From CBDHCC01 sp965219235 (GTDB lineage: Bacteria > Pseudomonadota > Alphaproteobacteria > Sphingomonadales > Sphingomonadaceae), in NCBI GenBank assembly GCA_965219235.1, contig OZ244721.1, positions 744,001 through 808,000 on the forward strand: a DNA stretch of 64,000 nt. The letters are read 5' to 3'. Position numbers and translations under genes: made by a program. This document shows positions 16,955 through 25,886 of this stretch, piece after piece. Each line of letters opens with the position of its first letter. Position 1 is the stretch's first letter. Under the pieces are notes generated by a model. The model ran no database searches, was not told the DNA's origin, and saw only the letters and a program-made list of their open reading frames with translations.

Positions 16955-17419
16955 GTGAGGGCCATCCTCTCGCTGGCACTGTTTCTCTCCGCCTGCGGCT
17001 CGGATGGCGACCCCGCCGGCGCGCCCTGGAACAACGGAGCACGGGAGTCCTCCGGCGACACCATCGACGGCGAGCCCGCTCCGCCCAAGCGCACACCCGA
17101 CCGGTTGCCCGCCATCCCCGATCCCTTCCGGGGCGACTGGGCGGCGGGGGGCACCGATTGCGGACCGCTGTCGGACGGGCGGCTGACCGTCGCGGCGGAC
17201 GAGCTGCGCTTCTACGAGTCGGTTGCCCGCCCGACCTACATCCTGCGGGAGGATGACCAGGCGATCGCGCTCGAACTCGCCTTCAGCGGTGAGGGCGAGA
17301 GTTGGACGGAGACGACCACCCTGCGCATCCTGCCGGACGGACGCCTCAGCCGCCGCGACCCGAACGGGACTGAAGTGCTCTACAGTCGCTGTCCGGTCTC
17401 GAGAGGAAGAGCCCAATGA
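16955..17419 (+). CDS. hypothetical lipoprotein
   Basis: A 154-residue protein starting with GTG at 16955, just 4 bp after mmsA. MRAILSLALFLSAC is a short signal with lipobox (LFLSAC, Cys14), so it is likely an outer-membrane or periplasmic lipoprotein. The rest has a compact beta-rich look with two cysteines (TDCGPL and SRCPVS) that could form a disulfide. No family recognised. Its stop overlaps the deacetylase gene by 4 nt. Confidence 0.7.
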   Translation: MRAILSLALFLSACGSDGDPAGAPWNNGARESSGDTIDGEPAPPKRTPDRLPAIPDPFRGDWAAGGTDCGPLSDGRLTVAADELRFYESVARPTYILREDDQAIALELAFSGEGESWTETTTLRILPDGRLSRRDPNGTEVLYSRCPVSRGRAQ

Positions 17420-18372
17420 TCGACCGACGCGCCTTCACCGCTGCCGTCATGGCATTGGGGGCATGCGCCTCGGCCGGCCTGCGACCCGCCCCACGGGCGA
17501 CCAAGCGCATCGCCCTCAGCTTCGACGACGTGCCGCGCGGCCGGGGAGCGTTCTTCGGTCCCGACGAGCGCACCCGGCGGCTGATCGCGGGGCTGAAGGC
17601 GGCACGGGTCGCGCAGGCGGCCTTCTTCCTCAACCCCGGCCATCTGGGCACCGGCGATGGCGTGGGCGGGGAGCGGCGGATCGCGGCCTATGTCGCGGCC
17701 GGGCATGTCATCGCCAACCACTCCAACACGCACCCGCACCTGAGCGACCTGACCGCCGACGCTTTCCTGTCCGATATCGACTCGGCCGAAGGGTGGCTGG
17801 CGGACCGAGGCGGACGCCGACCGTGGTTCCGCTTCCCGTATCTGGACGAGGGCGGCCGCGACAAGGCAAAGCGTGACGCCGTCCGAGCCGGCCTTGCCGA
17901 CCGCGACCTGCGCAACGGCTATGTGACGGCGGAGGCCAGCGACTGGCTGATGGAGCAGAGCACGATTGACGCGGTCGCGGCCGGCAAGACGATCGACCGG
18001 GCGGCCTTGCGCGACCTGTATGTCGAAAGCCATGTCGAAGCCGCCGAGTTCGCCGACGCGCTGATGGTCCGCACCATCGGCCGCTCGCCCGCGCACGTCA
18101 TGCTGCTGCACGAGACCGACCTGGCGGCGCTGTTCCTGCCTGACCTGGTGGCGGGCCTGCGGGCGAAGGGCTGGACGATCGTGACGGCGGACGAGGCCTA
18201 TGCCGACCCGATCGGCCGCCTGGGGCCCGACGTGCCCTCGGCGCAGGGCACGCTGACGGAGGCGCTGGCATGGGAGGCCGGTCTGCCGGCGCCGCGCTGG
18301 TACGAACGCAATACCGAGTCCGTGGCCAACCGGCTGTTCGCAGAGCGCGTTCTGCACGAACCCGCCCCGTGA
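17416..18372 (+). CDS. polysaccharide deacetylase (NodB-type) family protein
   Basis: A 318-residue secreted enzyme of carbohydrate esterase family 4. The N-terminus MIDRRAFTAAVMALGACASA has an RR pair that may direct Tat export, and a Cys that could be lipidated. NodB motifs are visible: SFDDVP near 35-40 (metal-binding Asp pair), HSNTHPHLSDL near 100 (metal His residues) and RFPYLDEGG near 138. Probably removes N-acetyl groups from a cell-wall or surface glycan. It is embedded in the valine cluster without an obvious metabolic link and overlaps both neighbours. Confidence 0.85.
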   Translation: MIDRRAFTAAVMALGACASAGLRPAPRATKRIALSFDDVPRGRGAFFGPDERTRRLIAGLKAARVAQAAFFLNPGHLGTGDGVGGERRIAAYVAAGHVIANHSNTHPHLSDLTADAFLSDIDSAEGWLADRGGRRPWFRFPYLDEGGRDKAKRDAVRAGLADRDLRNGYVTAEASDWLMEQSTIDAVAAGKTIDRAALRDLYVESHVEAAEFADALMVRTIGRSPAHVMLLHETDLAALFLPDLVAGLRAKGWTIVTADEAYADPIGRLGPDVPSAQGTLTEALAWEAGLPAPRWYERNTESVANRLFAERVLHEPAP

Positions 18373-18752
18373 GGCGGCGCGCGACCTCCGGCTCGCCCTA
18401 CGAGGCCACCATCGGCTTCTCGCGAGCGATCCGGGTCGGCGACCGCATCCTGGTGTCCGGCACCGGCCCCGTCGAGCCGGACGGCAGCACCACAACCGGC
18501 GACGTCGGCGCGCAGGCCGAGCGGGTGTTCGCCATCATCGCCGCCGCTATCGTCGAACTGGGCGGATCGACGAAGGATGTCGTTCGCACGCGGATGCTGC
18601 TGACCGACGCCGCCTATGCAGACGCGGTGGGAGCGGTCCACGCCCGCTGGTTCGCAGACGCCCGCCCCGCCGCCACGATGGTCGTGGTCGCCGCCCTGCT
18701 GCGCCCCGAATGGCGGGTGGAGGTGGAGGCCGAGGCGGTGCTAGGGGCTTGA
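18369..18752 (+). CDS. RidA family protein
   Basis: A 127-residue YjgF/RidA-fold protein. The GTG at 18369 overlaps the deacetylase stop (GTGA). Family features are ILVSGTGPV near 30-38, QAERVFAIIAAAIVELGGS near 52-70, VVRTRMLLTD near 74-83 and the C-terminal VEVEAEAVLGA. Typical RidA proteins hydrolyse reactive enamines or imines made by PLP enzymes; this one lacks an obvious specific assignment. It may detoxify intermediates of amino acid catabolism in this cluster. Confidence 0.85.
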   Translation: MRRRATSGSPYEATIGFSRAIRVGDRILVSGTGPVEPDGSTTTGDVGAQAERVFAIIAAAIVELGGSTKDVVRTRMLLTDAAYADAVGAVHARWFADARPAATMVVVAALLRPEWRVEVEAEAVLGA

Positions 18753-18755
18753 GTC

Positions 18756-19898
18756 ATGGACCAATTCGACCTCACCCCCGACCAGCGCGAGATCCAGGAG
18801 CTGGCGCGCCGCTTCACCGCCGACGCGATCACGCCCCACGCGGCCAAGTGGGACGAGGAGCACATCTTTCCGCGCGACACGGTCAAACTGGCGGCCGAGC
18901 TGGGCTTCGCGTCGATCTACGTGTCCGAGGAGTCGGGCGGCATCGGCCTGGGCCGGCTCGAGGCGGCCTTGATTATGGAGGCGATGGCGTACGGTTGTCC
19001 GTCCACCTCCGCCTTCATCTCGATCCACAACATGGCCGCCTGGATGATCGACCGCTTCGGGTCGGCCGACGTCAAGACCAAGTACCTGCCCGACCTGATC
19101 ACCATGGAGCGCATCGCCTCCTACGCGCTGACCGAGCCGTCGTCCGGCTCCGACGCCGCCGCGCTCAAGACCAGGGCGGTGCTCGACGGCGGCCACTATG
19201 TCGTGACGGGCACCAAGCAGTTCATCTCCGGCGGCGGCGAGAACGAGGTCTATGTCGCCATGGTCCGCACCGGCGAGGAGGGGCCGAAGGGCATCAGCTG
19301 CCTGGTGATCGAAAAGGACATGCCCGGCGTGTCGTTCGGCGCGCAGGAGCGGAAGCTCGGCTGGCACTCGCAGCCCACCGCGCAGCTGGTGCTGGAAGAG
19401 GTGCGGGTGCCCGTCGCCAACCGCGTGGGCGGGGAGGGCGAGGGGTTCCGGATCGCGATGATGGGGCTGGACGGCGGGCGGCTCAACATCGGCGCCTGCT
19501 CTCTGGGCGGGGCGCAGCGCTGCCTGGACGAGGCGGTGGGCTATACCAAGCAGCGCCAGCAGTTCGGGCGTCCGATCGCCGACTTCCAGAACACCCAGTT
19601 CATGCTCGCCGACATGGCCACCGACCTGGAGGCGGCCCGCGCGCTGCTCTATGTCGCCGCCGCCAAGGTGACGGCGGGCGCGCCGGACAAGACCCGCTTC
19701 GCCGCCATGGCCAAGCGGCTGGCGACCGATTCGGGATCGAAGATCGTCAACGACGCGCTGCAGCTGTTCGGCGGCTATGGCTATCTGCAGGACTATCCGA
19801 TCGAACGCTTCTGGCGCGATCTGAGGGTGCATTCGATCCTGGAGGGGACGAACCAGGTCATGCGCATGATCGTCGGCCGCGACCTGGTGCGGCAGTGA
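18756..19898 (+). CDS. acyl-CoA dehydrogenase, probably isobutyryl-CoA dehydrogenase
   Basis: FAD enzyme that oxidises an acyl-CoA to the enoyl-CoA, passing electrons to ETF. The 380-residue protein has the family segments YALTEPSSGSDAAALKTRA near 125-143 (FAD/substrate loop), QFGRPIADFQNTQFMLADMA near 268, and the catalytic Glu in ILEGTNQVMRMIVGRDL near 360. Context (mmsA, HIBYL-CoA hydrolase, mmsB) argues for isobutyryl-CoA as substrate. It starts 3 bp after the RidA gene. Confidence 0.9.
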   Translation: MDQFDLTPDQREIQELARRFTADAITPHAAKWDEEHIFPRDTVKLAAELGFASIYVSEESGGIGLGRLEAALIMEAMAYGCPSTSAFISIHNMAAWMIDRFGSADVKTKYLPDLITMERIASYALTEPSSGSDAAALKTRAVLDGGHYVVTGTKQFISGGGENEVYVAMVRTGEEGPKGISCLVIEKDMPGVSFGAQERKLGWHSQPTAQLVLEEVRVPVANRVGGEGEGFRIAMMGLDGGRLNIGACSLGGAQRCLDEAVGYTKQRQQFGRPIADFQNTQFMLADMATDLEAARALLYVAAAKVTAGAPDKTRFAAMAKRLATDSGSKIVNDALQLFGGYGYLQDYPIERFWRDLRVHSILEGTNQVMRMIVGRDLVRQ

Positions 19899-19908
19899 GG
19901 GGGGTGAC

Positions 19909-20070
19909 GCCATTCCTCCCCGGAACGGGGAGGTGGCAGGGCGGAGCCCTGACGGAGGGGCGGGCCGAAGGTGACGACTGGATCTCTTCGACGGTCATAA
20001 AGGTTTGTTCTGGCGCTTCGGCAAACCCTTCCACCGCCTTCGGCGGTCCCCCTCCCCCTGCGGGGGAGGA
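19909..20070. repeat. interspersed hairpin repeat between acyl-CoA dehydrogenase and hydrolase genes
   Basis: Left module ATTCCTCCCCGGAACGGGGA; right module CCCCCTCCCCCTGCGGGGGA. It resembles the elements at 12521 and 21117. The stretch between the genes holds no credible coding sequence. It may form stable RNA hairpins that modulate polarity within the cluster. Confidence 0.65.
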
Positions 20071-20076
20071 CCTGTA

Positions 20077-21114
20077 ATGGACATCCTCATCACCACCGGC
20101 CCGACCGCGCGCATCCGCCTCAATCGACCCAAGGCGCTCCACGCGCTCACCCAATCCATGTGCGAGGCGATCACCGCGGCGCTGCTCGACTGGCGCGGCG
20201 CCCCCGACGTCCACCTCATCCTCCTCGATCATGCGGAGGGTCGGGGCTTCTGCGCCGGCGGTGACATTCGGATGCTGGCGGAGAGCGGGGCTGGGGACGG
20301 GCGGGCGGCGCGCGACTTCTTCCGGGCGGAGTACCGGATGAACCACCTGCTGTTCACCTACGCCAAGCCGATCGTGGCGTTCATGGATGGCATCACCATG
20401 GGCGGCGGCGTCGGCATCGCGCTGCCCGCCAGCCACCGGATCGCGACCGAGAACACGCGGCTCGCCATGCCGGAAACGGGGATCGGCCTGTTCCCCGACG
20501 TGGGCGGCGGCTGGTATCTCTCGCGCCTGCCCGGGCAGGTCGGCAAGTTCCTGGCGCTGACCGGCGCGCGGCTGGACGGGTCGGAGTGCCTGGCGCTGGG
20601 GCTGGCCACGCACTTCATCCCGGCGGACGAGTTGGAGGCGGTGAAGGCGGAGCTTGCCGAAAGCCCGTCCGAGGTCGACGCCATTCTCGCCCGTCATTCG
20701 GCCGAACCGCCGCCCGCCCGCATCCTCACCAATCGCGAGGCGATCGACAGGCTGTTCGTGGCCGAGACGCTGGAGCAGATCATCGCCGATCTGGAGGCAG
20801 ACGGCGGGGAGTGGGCGGCGAAGGAACTCGCCACGCTGCGCACCAAATCGCCGCAATCGTGCAAGGTGGCGCTGCGCCAGCTGCGCGAGGGCGCGCGGAT
20901 GGTGGACTTCGCGGACGAGATGCGGATGGAATATGGCATCGCGGCCCACATCGTGCAGCGCCACGACTTCCTGGAGGGCGTGCGCGCCCTGATCGTCGAC
21001 AAGGACAACGCGCCGCGCTGGGACCCGGCCACGCCGGAGGGCGTCACCCAGGGGCGGATCGACACCATCTTCGCGCCGGTACCGGACGAACGGGCGTGGA
21101 CGCCGACTTCGTGA
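20077..21114 (+). CDS. 3-hydroxyisobutyryl-CoA hydrolase (enoyl-CoA hydratase/isomerase fold)
   Basis: Cleaves 3-hydroxyisobutyryl-CoA to the free acid in valine breakdown. The 345-residue protein has the crotonase core, GRGFCAGGDIRMLAESG near 50-66 for the oxyanion hole and GGGVGIALPASHRIATENT near 109-127. Its MPETGIGLFPDVGGGWYLSR segment carries the HIBCH-type Glu/Asp and separates it from true hydratases. The C-terminal extension (about 100 residues) is also typical of HIBCH. Start ATG at 20077 follows GGGGGAGGA. Confidence 0.92.
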   Translation: MDILITTGPTARIRLNRPKALHALTQSMCEAITAALLDWRGAPDVHLILLDHAEGRGFCAGGDIRMLAESGAGDGRAARDFFRAEYRMNHLLFTYAKPIVAFMDGITMGGGVGIALPASHRIATENTRLAMPETGIGLFPDVGGGWYLSRLPGQVGKFLALTGARLDGSECLALGLATHFIPADELEAVKAELAESPSEVDAILARHSAEPPPARILTNREAIDRLFVAETLEQIIADLEADGGEWAAKELATLRTKSPQSCKVALRQLREGARMVDFADEMRMEYGIAAHIVQRHDFLEGVRALIVDKDNAPRWDPATPEGVTQGRIDTIFAPVPDERAWTPTS

Positions 21115-21116
21115 GC

Positions 21117-21245
21117 CCTCTTCTCCCCTCCCTGCAAGGGAGGGGTTGGGGGTGGGTGGCGAGGCGCAGCCGAGCCTCGATTCCACGCGCCGATGCTCGC
21201 TGCGCTCGCACCCACCCCAACCCCTTCCTAGAAGAGAGGGGCGAA
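21117..21245. repeat. interspersed hairpin repeat between the hydrolase and hydratase genes
   Basis: Left module CTTCTCCCCTCCCTGCAAGG with its partner GGAGGGG; the right end has CCCCAACCCCTTCCTAGAAG. A GGGTGGGTGGC / CACCCACCCC inverted pair lies between. Same general class as at 12521 and 19909. No coding sequence seen. Confidence 0.65.
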
Positions 21246-21268
21246 CTCTAAATGCCAAGAGGACTCCC

Positions 21269-22039
21269 ATGCCCGACACCCTTCTGATCGACCGCCGCGA
21301 CGCCGTCACCCTCGTCACGCTGAACCGCCCCAAGGCGCTGAACGCGCTCAACAGCCAGGTGCTGGACGAGCTGCTGACGGCGATGTCCGAACTCGACCGC
21401 GATCCCGACCAACGCTGCGCCGTCATCACCGGCTCGGCAAAGGCCTTCGCGGCAGGTGCTGACATCAAGGAGATGTCGGATCAGGGGTTTGCATCCATGT
21501 ATTCGCACGACTTCTTCGCGGGCTGGGACTGCTTCGCGGCCACGCGCAAGCCCGTGATCGCGGCGGTCGCGGGTTATGCGCTGGGCGGAGGGTGCGAGCT
21601 CGCGATGATGTGCGACGTCATCCTGGCGGCCGATACGGCCAAGTTCGGTCAGCCGGAGATCAAGCTGGGGGTCACGCCCGGCATGGGCGGATCGCAGCGC
21701 CTCGCCCGCGCGGTCGGCAAGTCCAAGGCGATGGAGATGTGCCTGACCGGCCGGATGATGGACGCCGAGGAGGCGGAGCGCTCCGGCCTCGCCGCCCGCG
21801 TTGTGCCCGCCGCCGACCTGCTGGACGAGGCACTGCGCGTCGCCGCCATGATCGCCGCCATGCCGCCGCTCGCGGCTTTGGCAGTAAAAGAAATGGTGAG
21901 CGCGTCTTACGAGACGACGCTGACACAGGGTGTGAAGTTCGAACGCCGCCTGTTCCACGGCCTGTTCGGCACCGAGGACCAGGCCGAGGGCATGGCGGCC
22001 TTCGTCGAAAAGCGGGAGGGGCGCTTCACCGGGCGGTGA
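21269..22039 (+). CDS. enoyl-CoA hydratase
   Basis: Hydrates an enoyl-CoA (methacrylyl-CoA in the valine route, by context). The 256-residue crotonase has NRPKALNALNSQVLDEL near 20-36, AFAAGADIKEM near 60-70 (oxyanion hole), and the catalytic pair in GGGCELAMMCD near 107-117 and FGQPEIKLGVTPGMGG near 128-143. The ATG at 21269 sits 5 bp after AGGAC. It is between the HIBYL-CoA hydrolase and mmsB. Confidence 0.93.
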   Translation: MPDTLLIDRRDAVTLVTLNRPKALNALNSQVLDELLTAMSELDRDPDQRCAVITGSAKAFAAGADIKEMSDQGFASMYSHDFFAGWDCFAATRKPVIAAVAGYALGGGCELAMMCDVILAADTAKFGQPEIKLGVTPGMGGSQRLARAVGKSKAMEMCLTGRMMDAEEAERSGLAARVVPAADLLDEALRVAAMIAAMPPLAALAVKEMVSASYETTLTQGVKFERRLFHGLFGTEDQAEGMAAFVEKREGRFTGR

Positions 22040-22066
22040 GCGGCGCGAACGGTCTGAGGACTCACG

Positions 22067-22540
22067 ATGTACGTTCCAAGAGTGTCTCAGTCTCATGCGC
22101 GCGAAATCCTTGGCGACATGCGCGACGGTGACATGCAACTGGCTCTTGAACGAATTTACGAAGCCGACAGGTCGCCTTGGTCCGTTCCGGCTTATCGTTT
22201 TGACATTTTGGCAGAGCAGTATCGGGCCGGTACGCTCAGTCTGAGGGTTGGCGACGATGAGCGACTGGTACGCTTCGCAGGCCAGGTCGGCTTCGGCGTC
22301 GATGAGCAGTTCAGGGGAAGACGGCTCGCCGGCCGAGCGGTTCGCCTGCTGCTGCCTCTGGCCGCCAGCCACGGGCTGAACCCGCTCTGGCTCTCGTGCA
22401 ATCCGGACAATGCCGCATCGATGGGTGTGATGAGATGGCTGGATGTGAAGTATGTCGAGACCGTCGATCTGCCACCGGATTATGACCGTTACTACTCGCG
22501 CGGAGAACGGCAAAAGCGACGCTACCGACTCGACTATTAG
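22067..22540 (+). CDS. GNAT family N-acetyltransferase
   Basis: A 157-residue protein. The central part VGFGVDEQFRGRRLAGRAVR has the acetyl-CoA-binding R/Q-x-x-G-x-G/A-type loop, followed by LWLSCNPDNAASMGVMRWL, the usual beta-alpha end of GNAT folds. Base composition is visibly less GC-rich than the flanking catabolic genes, so it may be an insertion into the cluster. Substrate unknown. Confidence 0.8.
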   Translation: MYVPRVSQSHAREILGDMRDGDMQLALERIYEADRSPWSVPAYRFDILAEQYRAGTLSLRVGDDERLVRFAGQVGFGVDEQFRGRRLAGRAVRLLLPLAASHGLNPLWLSCNPDNAASMGVMRWLDVKYVETVDLPPDYDRYYSRGERQKRRYRLDY

Positions 22541-22646
22541 AAGGGTTTGCGGCGCTCGACATCCAAGGGGATGATATGTCAGTTGCCACCATTCCCGACC
22601 TTCGGCGGTTTCCCGTTACATCCACCATTCCCATTGGAGCCTTCGC

Positions 22647-23540
22647 ATGACCACCATCGCGATTATCGGGCTGGGCCATATGGGCTCCGGCATGGCCGCC
22701 AATCTGGCGAAAGCGGGGCACGATGTGCGCGCCTTCGACCTGTCCGCAGAGGCGCTGGACCAGGCCGAGGCGGCCGGCTGCCTGCCCGCCGGGTCGGTGG
22801 CCGAGGCGGTTGCGGACGCCGAGGCGGTCGTCACCATGCTGCCCGCTGGCAAGCATGTGCGCGAGGTCTATGAGGGCGAGGTGTTCGCCGCCGCGCGCCC
22901 CGACACGCTCCTGATCGACTGCTCCACCATCGACGTGGCCACCGCCCGCGACCTCGCTCAGGCGGCGTCGGCCAGGGGGCTGGAGGCGGTGGACGCGCCG
23001 GTCTCCGGCGGCATCGCGGCGGCGGCGGCGGGCACGCTCACCTTCATGGTCGGGGGCTCTCAGCGGGGCTTCGAACGCGCCGAGCCGATCCTGACCGACA
23101 TGGGCAAGGCGGTGATCCACGCCGGCGGCGCGGGCGCCGGGCAGGCGGCCAAGATCTGCAACAACATGCTGCTCGGCGCGACGATGATCGCGACGGCCGA
23201 GTCGTTCGTGCTGGCGCGCTCGCTCGGCCTCGATCCGCAAGTGTTCTACGACATCGCATCCAAGGCGTCGGGGCAGAGCTGGTCGATGACGAGCTACTGC
23301 CCGCTGCCCGGCGTCGGGCCTGAGAGCCCGGCCGACCACGATTATCAGGGCGGCTTCGGCGCGCCGCTGATGCTCAAGGACCTGCGATTGAGCCAGGCCG
23401 CCGCGCGGGAGGCGGGGACGCTGACCCCGATGGGCGAGCGCGCGACCGAGCTGTATGAGGCGTTCGTCGCCGGCGGCGGCGACGGCCTCGACTTCTCCGC
23501 CATCATCCGCACGCTGAGCGGCGACACATCCGATGCGTGA
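22647..23540 (+). CDS. mmsB: 3-hydroxyisobutyrate dehydrogenase
   Basis: Oxidises 3-hydroxyisobutyrate to methylmalonate semialdehyde with NAD, feeding MmsA. The 297-residue protein has the Rossmann loop GLGHMGSGMAANL at 8-20, the substrate signature DAPVSGG at 116-122 and the catalytic lysine K169 in GAGQAAKICNN. Its end overlaps the thiolase start by 8 nt. Confidence 0.95.
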   Translation: MTTIAIIGLGHMGSGMAANLAKAGHDVRAFDLSAEALDQAEAAGCLPAGSVAEAVADAEAVVTMLPAGKHVREVYEGEVFAAARPDTLLIDCSTIDVATARDLAQAASARGLEAVDAPVSGGIAAAAAGTLTFMVGGSQRGFERAEPILTDMGKAVIHAGGAGAGQAAKICNNMLLGATMIATAESFVLARSLGLDPQVFYDIASKASGQSWSMTSYCPLPGVGPESPADHDYQGGFGAPLMLKDLRLSQAAAREAGTLTPMGERATELYEAFVAGGGDGLDFSAIIRTLSGDTSDA

Positions 23541-24729
23541 GGCGGCGATCGTCGCCACCGCGCGCACCGGCGTCGGCAAGGCCTATCGCGGCGCTTTCAA
23601 CCAGACCGAGGCCCCGGTGCTCACCGCCCATGTCGCCCGCGCCGTGGTGGAGCGCGCCGGCATCGACCCGGCGCGGATCGAGGACGTGGTGCTCGGCTGC
23701 GGCAACCAGTGGGGCACGCAGGCGGTCAACCTCGCCCGGCTGACGGTGCTGGCGGCGGGACTGCCGCAATCGGTGCCCGGCGTCACCATCGACCGCAAAT
23801 GCGCGAGCGGCCTCAACGCCGTCGCCTTTGCGGCGCGCGCGATCATAACGGACGAGGCCGACGTGATGATGGCGGGCGGGGCGGAGGTGATCTCCATGAC
23901 CGTCGGCCCGGACGCGCCGCGGCGGGTGAACCGCTCCGTCACCGACGTGGTGCCCACCGCCTACATCCAGATGATCGAGACCGCCGAGATCGTGGCCGAG
24001 CGCTATGGCGTGACGCGCGAGGCGCAGGACGCCTTCGCCGCCGAGAGCCAGCGGCGGGCGGCGGCGGCGCAGGCGGCGGGCCGCTTCGACGGGGAGATCG
24101 TGCCGATCACGGTGGACACGCTGGTGCGGCCGAAGAACGGCGAGCCGCGCTCCGAACCCGTCACGCTCGCCGCCGACGAGGGCGTGCGGCCGGGCACCAC
24201 CGTCGAGGCGCTGGCGGCGCTGAAGCCGGTCTGGCGCGACGGCGAGTTCGTGGCGGAGGGCCGCTATATCACCGCCGGCAACGCCAGCCAGCTGTCCGAC
24301 GGCGCGTCCATGCAGCTGTTGATGGAACGCTCGATGGCCGAGGCCGAGGGACTGGACGTGCTCGGTGTCTTCCGGGGCTTCGCGGCCGCCGGCTGCGCGC
24401 CGGACGAGATGGGGATCGGGCCGGTGTTCGCGGTGCCGAAGCTGCTGGAGCGCCACGGGCTGACGGTGGACGACATCGGCCTGTGGGAACTGAACGAGGC
24501 CTTTGCCAGCCAGGCGCTCCATTGCCGCGACCGGCTGGGCATTGACCCGGAGCGGCTGAATGTCGATGGCGGCGCGATCGCGATCGGCCACCCCTTCGGC
24601 ATGACCGGCAGCCGCCTGACCGGCCACGCGCTGATCGAGGGGCGGCGGCGCGGCGTGCGCCACGTCGTGGTGACGATGTGCGTCGCCGGCGGCATGGGCG
24701 CGGCGGGGCTGTTCCAGGTGGCGGGGTAG
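23533..24729 (+). CDS. acetyl-CoA C-acyltransferase (thiolase)
   Basis: A 398-residue thiolase: cleaves 3-ketoacyl-CoA or condenses two acyl-CoAs. The nucleophile is C90 in TIDRKCASGLNAV; the catalytic His lies in GGAIAIGHPFGMTGSR near 350-365 and the second Cys in TMCVAGGMGAAGLF near 380. It overlaps mmsB and so belongs to the same transcript. It is not needed for valine itself and may serve isoleucine or fatty acid oxidation. Confidence 0.92.
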   Translation: MREAAIVATARTGVGKAYRGAFNQTEAPVLTAHVARAVVERAGIDPARIEDVVLGCGNQWGTQAVNLARLTVLAAGLPQSVPGVTIDRKCASGLNAVAFAARAIITDEADVMMAGGAEVISMTVGPDAPRRVNRSVTDVVPTAYIQMIETAEIVAERYGVTREAQDAFAAESQRRAAAAQAAGRFDGEIVPITVDTLVRPKNGEPRSEPVTLAADEGVRPGTTVEALAALKPVWRDGEFVAEGRYITAGNASQLSDGASMQLLMERSMAEAEGLDVLGVFRGFAAAGCAPDEMGIGPVFAVPKLLERHGLTVDDIGLWELNEAFASQALHCRDRLGIDPERLNVDGGAIAIGHPFGMTGSRLTGHALIEGRRRGVRHVVVTMCVAGGMGAAGLFQVAG

Positions 24730-24750
24730 GGGCGGCCAAGAGACCCTTCG

Positions 24751-24820
24751 TTGCGAGCGTAGCGAAGCAATCCAGATCGAGCCGCTGGATTGCCGCGTCG
24801 CTTCGCTCCTCGCAATGACG
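24751..24820. repeat. interspersed inverted repeat between thiolase and M15 peptidase genes
   Basis: Arms TTGCGAGCGTAGCGAAGCAA-TCCAG and CTGGATTGC...CGCTTCGCTCCTCGCAA form an imperfect inverted repeat with a short spacer, ending AATGACG. This resembles a widespread alphaproteobacterial intergenic repeat. It lies between convergent genes and could terminate both. Confidence 0.75.
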
Positions 24821-24851
24821 AGTCAACGTGACGTCATCACGCTCCAACCCC

Positions 24852-25619
24852 TCACCGGCCGGGCAGCAGCGGCACCGGGGCGGGCGTGAAGTCGGCTGCC
24901 AGCGGATCGGGCGCGGGGGCGAAGGTCGGCAGGTCGGGCAGCGGGCGCTCCGCCGGATAGAGCCGGCGGGCGGTGGCGAAGGTGGCGCGCGCCACCGAGC
25001 CCCCGGGGGCGAGCAGCGTGGCCCCCACCCAGCGCCAGTGCCACGGCTCGTAGGCGACGCCCTGGGGATTGTCGGCGGGAAAGGACATCTCCCAGCCAAA
25101 ACTCGCGGCGTTGGCCATCAGCCAGCGGCCGACGGCGGTGTCGGCGAAGCAGCCGGACAGCTCGCACCGCATCCGGCGGCGGTCACCGAAATCGACGGCG
25201 TAGCCGGTCGCGTGCTCCGAATGGCCCGGAGGGGCGGAGGTGCGCGCGCGCGCCTCAAGCGCCGACAGGCCGCGCCCGCGCGCGCAGTAGATGGCGGACT
25301 GGCGCGCGATCGAGCGGAAGCAGGAGATGCCGTAGATCGCGCCGCCCACGCCGGGGTCGGCGCGGGCGGCGGCCACCAGGGCGTCGAGGGACTCCGCCGC
25401 AGGCCCGCGCACCACGTCGCAGCCGGTGGAGCCGAAGCCGCGCGGCACCGGGCTCAGCTCGCCCGCCGGGGCCTCGTCATAGGGCAGATGGCCGAACACC
25501 GCGCCGGTGCCCGGGTCCTCCATCACCGTCGTGCCGCAGGGGCTCGCCGCGCGCGCCGGCGCGGTGCCCGCGAGCGCCAGCGCCATCGCGCACAGTCTTA
25601 CGGTCACCCGCATCCCCAT
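24852..25619 (-). CDS. secreted M15 (VanY-type) D,D-carboxypeptidase-like protein
   Basis: A 255-residue protein with a signal peptide (MRVTVRLCAMALALAGTAPARA, cleavage near 25). The zinc site is visible: PPGHSEHATGYAVDFGD near 134-150 gives the family His and Asp ligands, and EPWHWRWVG near 193-201 gives the catalytic Glu and the third ligand His. Likely trims peptidoglycan stem peptides in the periplasm. Four cysteines in the middle may form disulfides. An alternative ATG is two codons in (25613). Confidence 0.88.
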   Translation of the reverse strand: MGMRVTVRLCAMALALAGTAPARAASPCGTTVMEDPGTGAVFGHLPYDEAPAGELSPVPRGFGSTGCDVVRGPAAESLDALVAAARADPGVGGAIYGISCFRSIARQSAIYCARGRGLSALEARARTSAPPGHSEHATGYAVDFGDRRRMRCELSGCFADTAVGRWLMANAASFGWEMSFPADNPQGVAYEPWHWRWVGATLLAPGGSVARATFATARRLYPAERPLPDLPTFAPAPDPLAADFTPAPVPLLPGR

Positions 25620-25668
25620 CTCCTTCTATTTCTCCATTGGATTTTGATGAGATCAGCTTGATCCTACC

Positions 25669-25746
25669 CCGTTCGGGCTGAGCTTGTCGAAGCCCTGTTC
25701 TTTGTGACCACGGAGGACAGCCCTTCGACAAGCTCAGGGCGAACGG
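25669..25746. repeat. inverted repeat, about 30-bp arms
   Basis: CCGTTCGGGCTGAGCTTGTC at the left and CCTTCGACAAGCTCAGGG with GCGAACGG at the right form a near-perfect inverted repeat with a 16-nt centre. This is another recurrent intergenic element of sphingomonads. The flanking 25620-25886 region otherwise contains nothing I can identify. Confidence 0.8.
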
Positions 25747-25886
25747 TTTGGACCGAAGCCGTCCCGCACTAACGGCGGCACCGCGCGAGTGGAAGGCGGC
25801 GGCGTTCGGCCCGGCGCTGTCCCGTCCCGGCACGGCGCGCACGATCCGCTCCAACGTGGTTGCCGGGGCGTTAACGCTCGCCCCCG

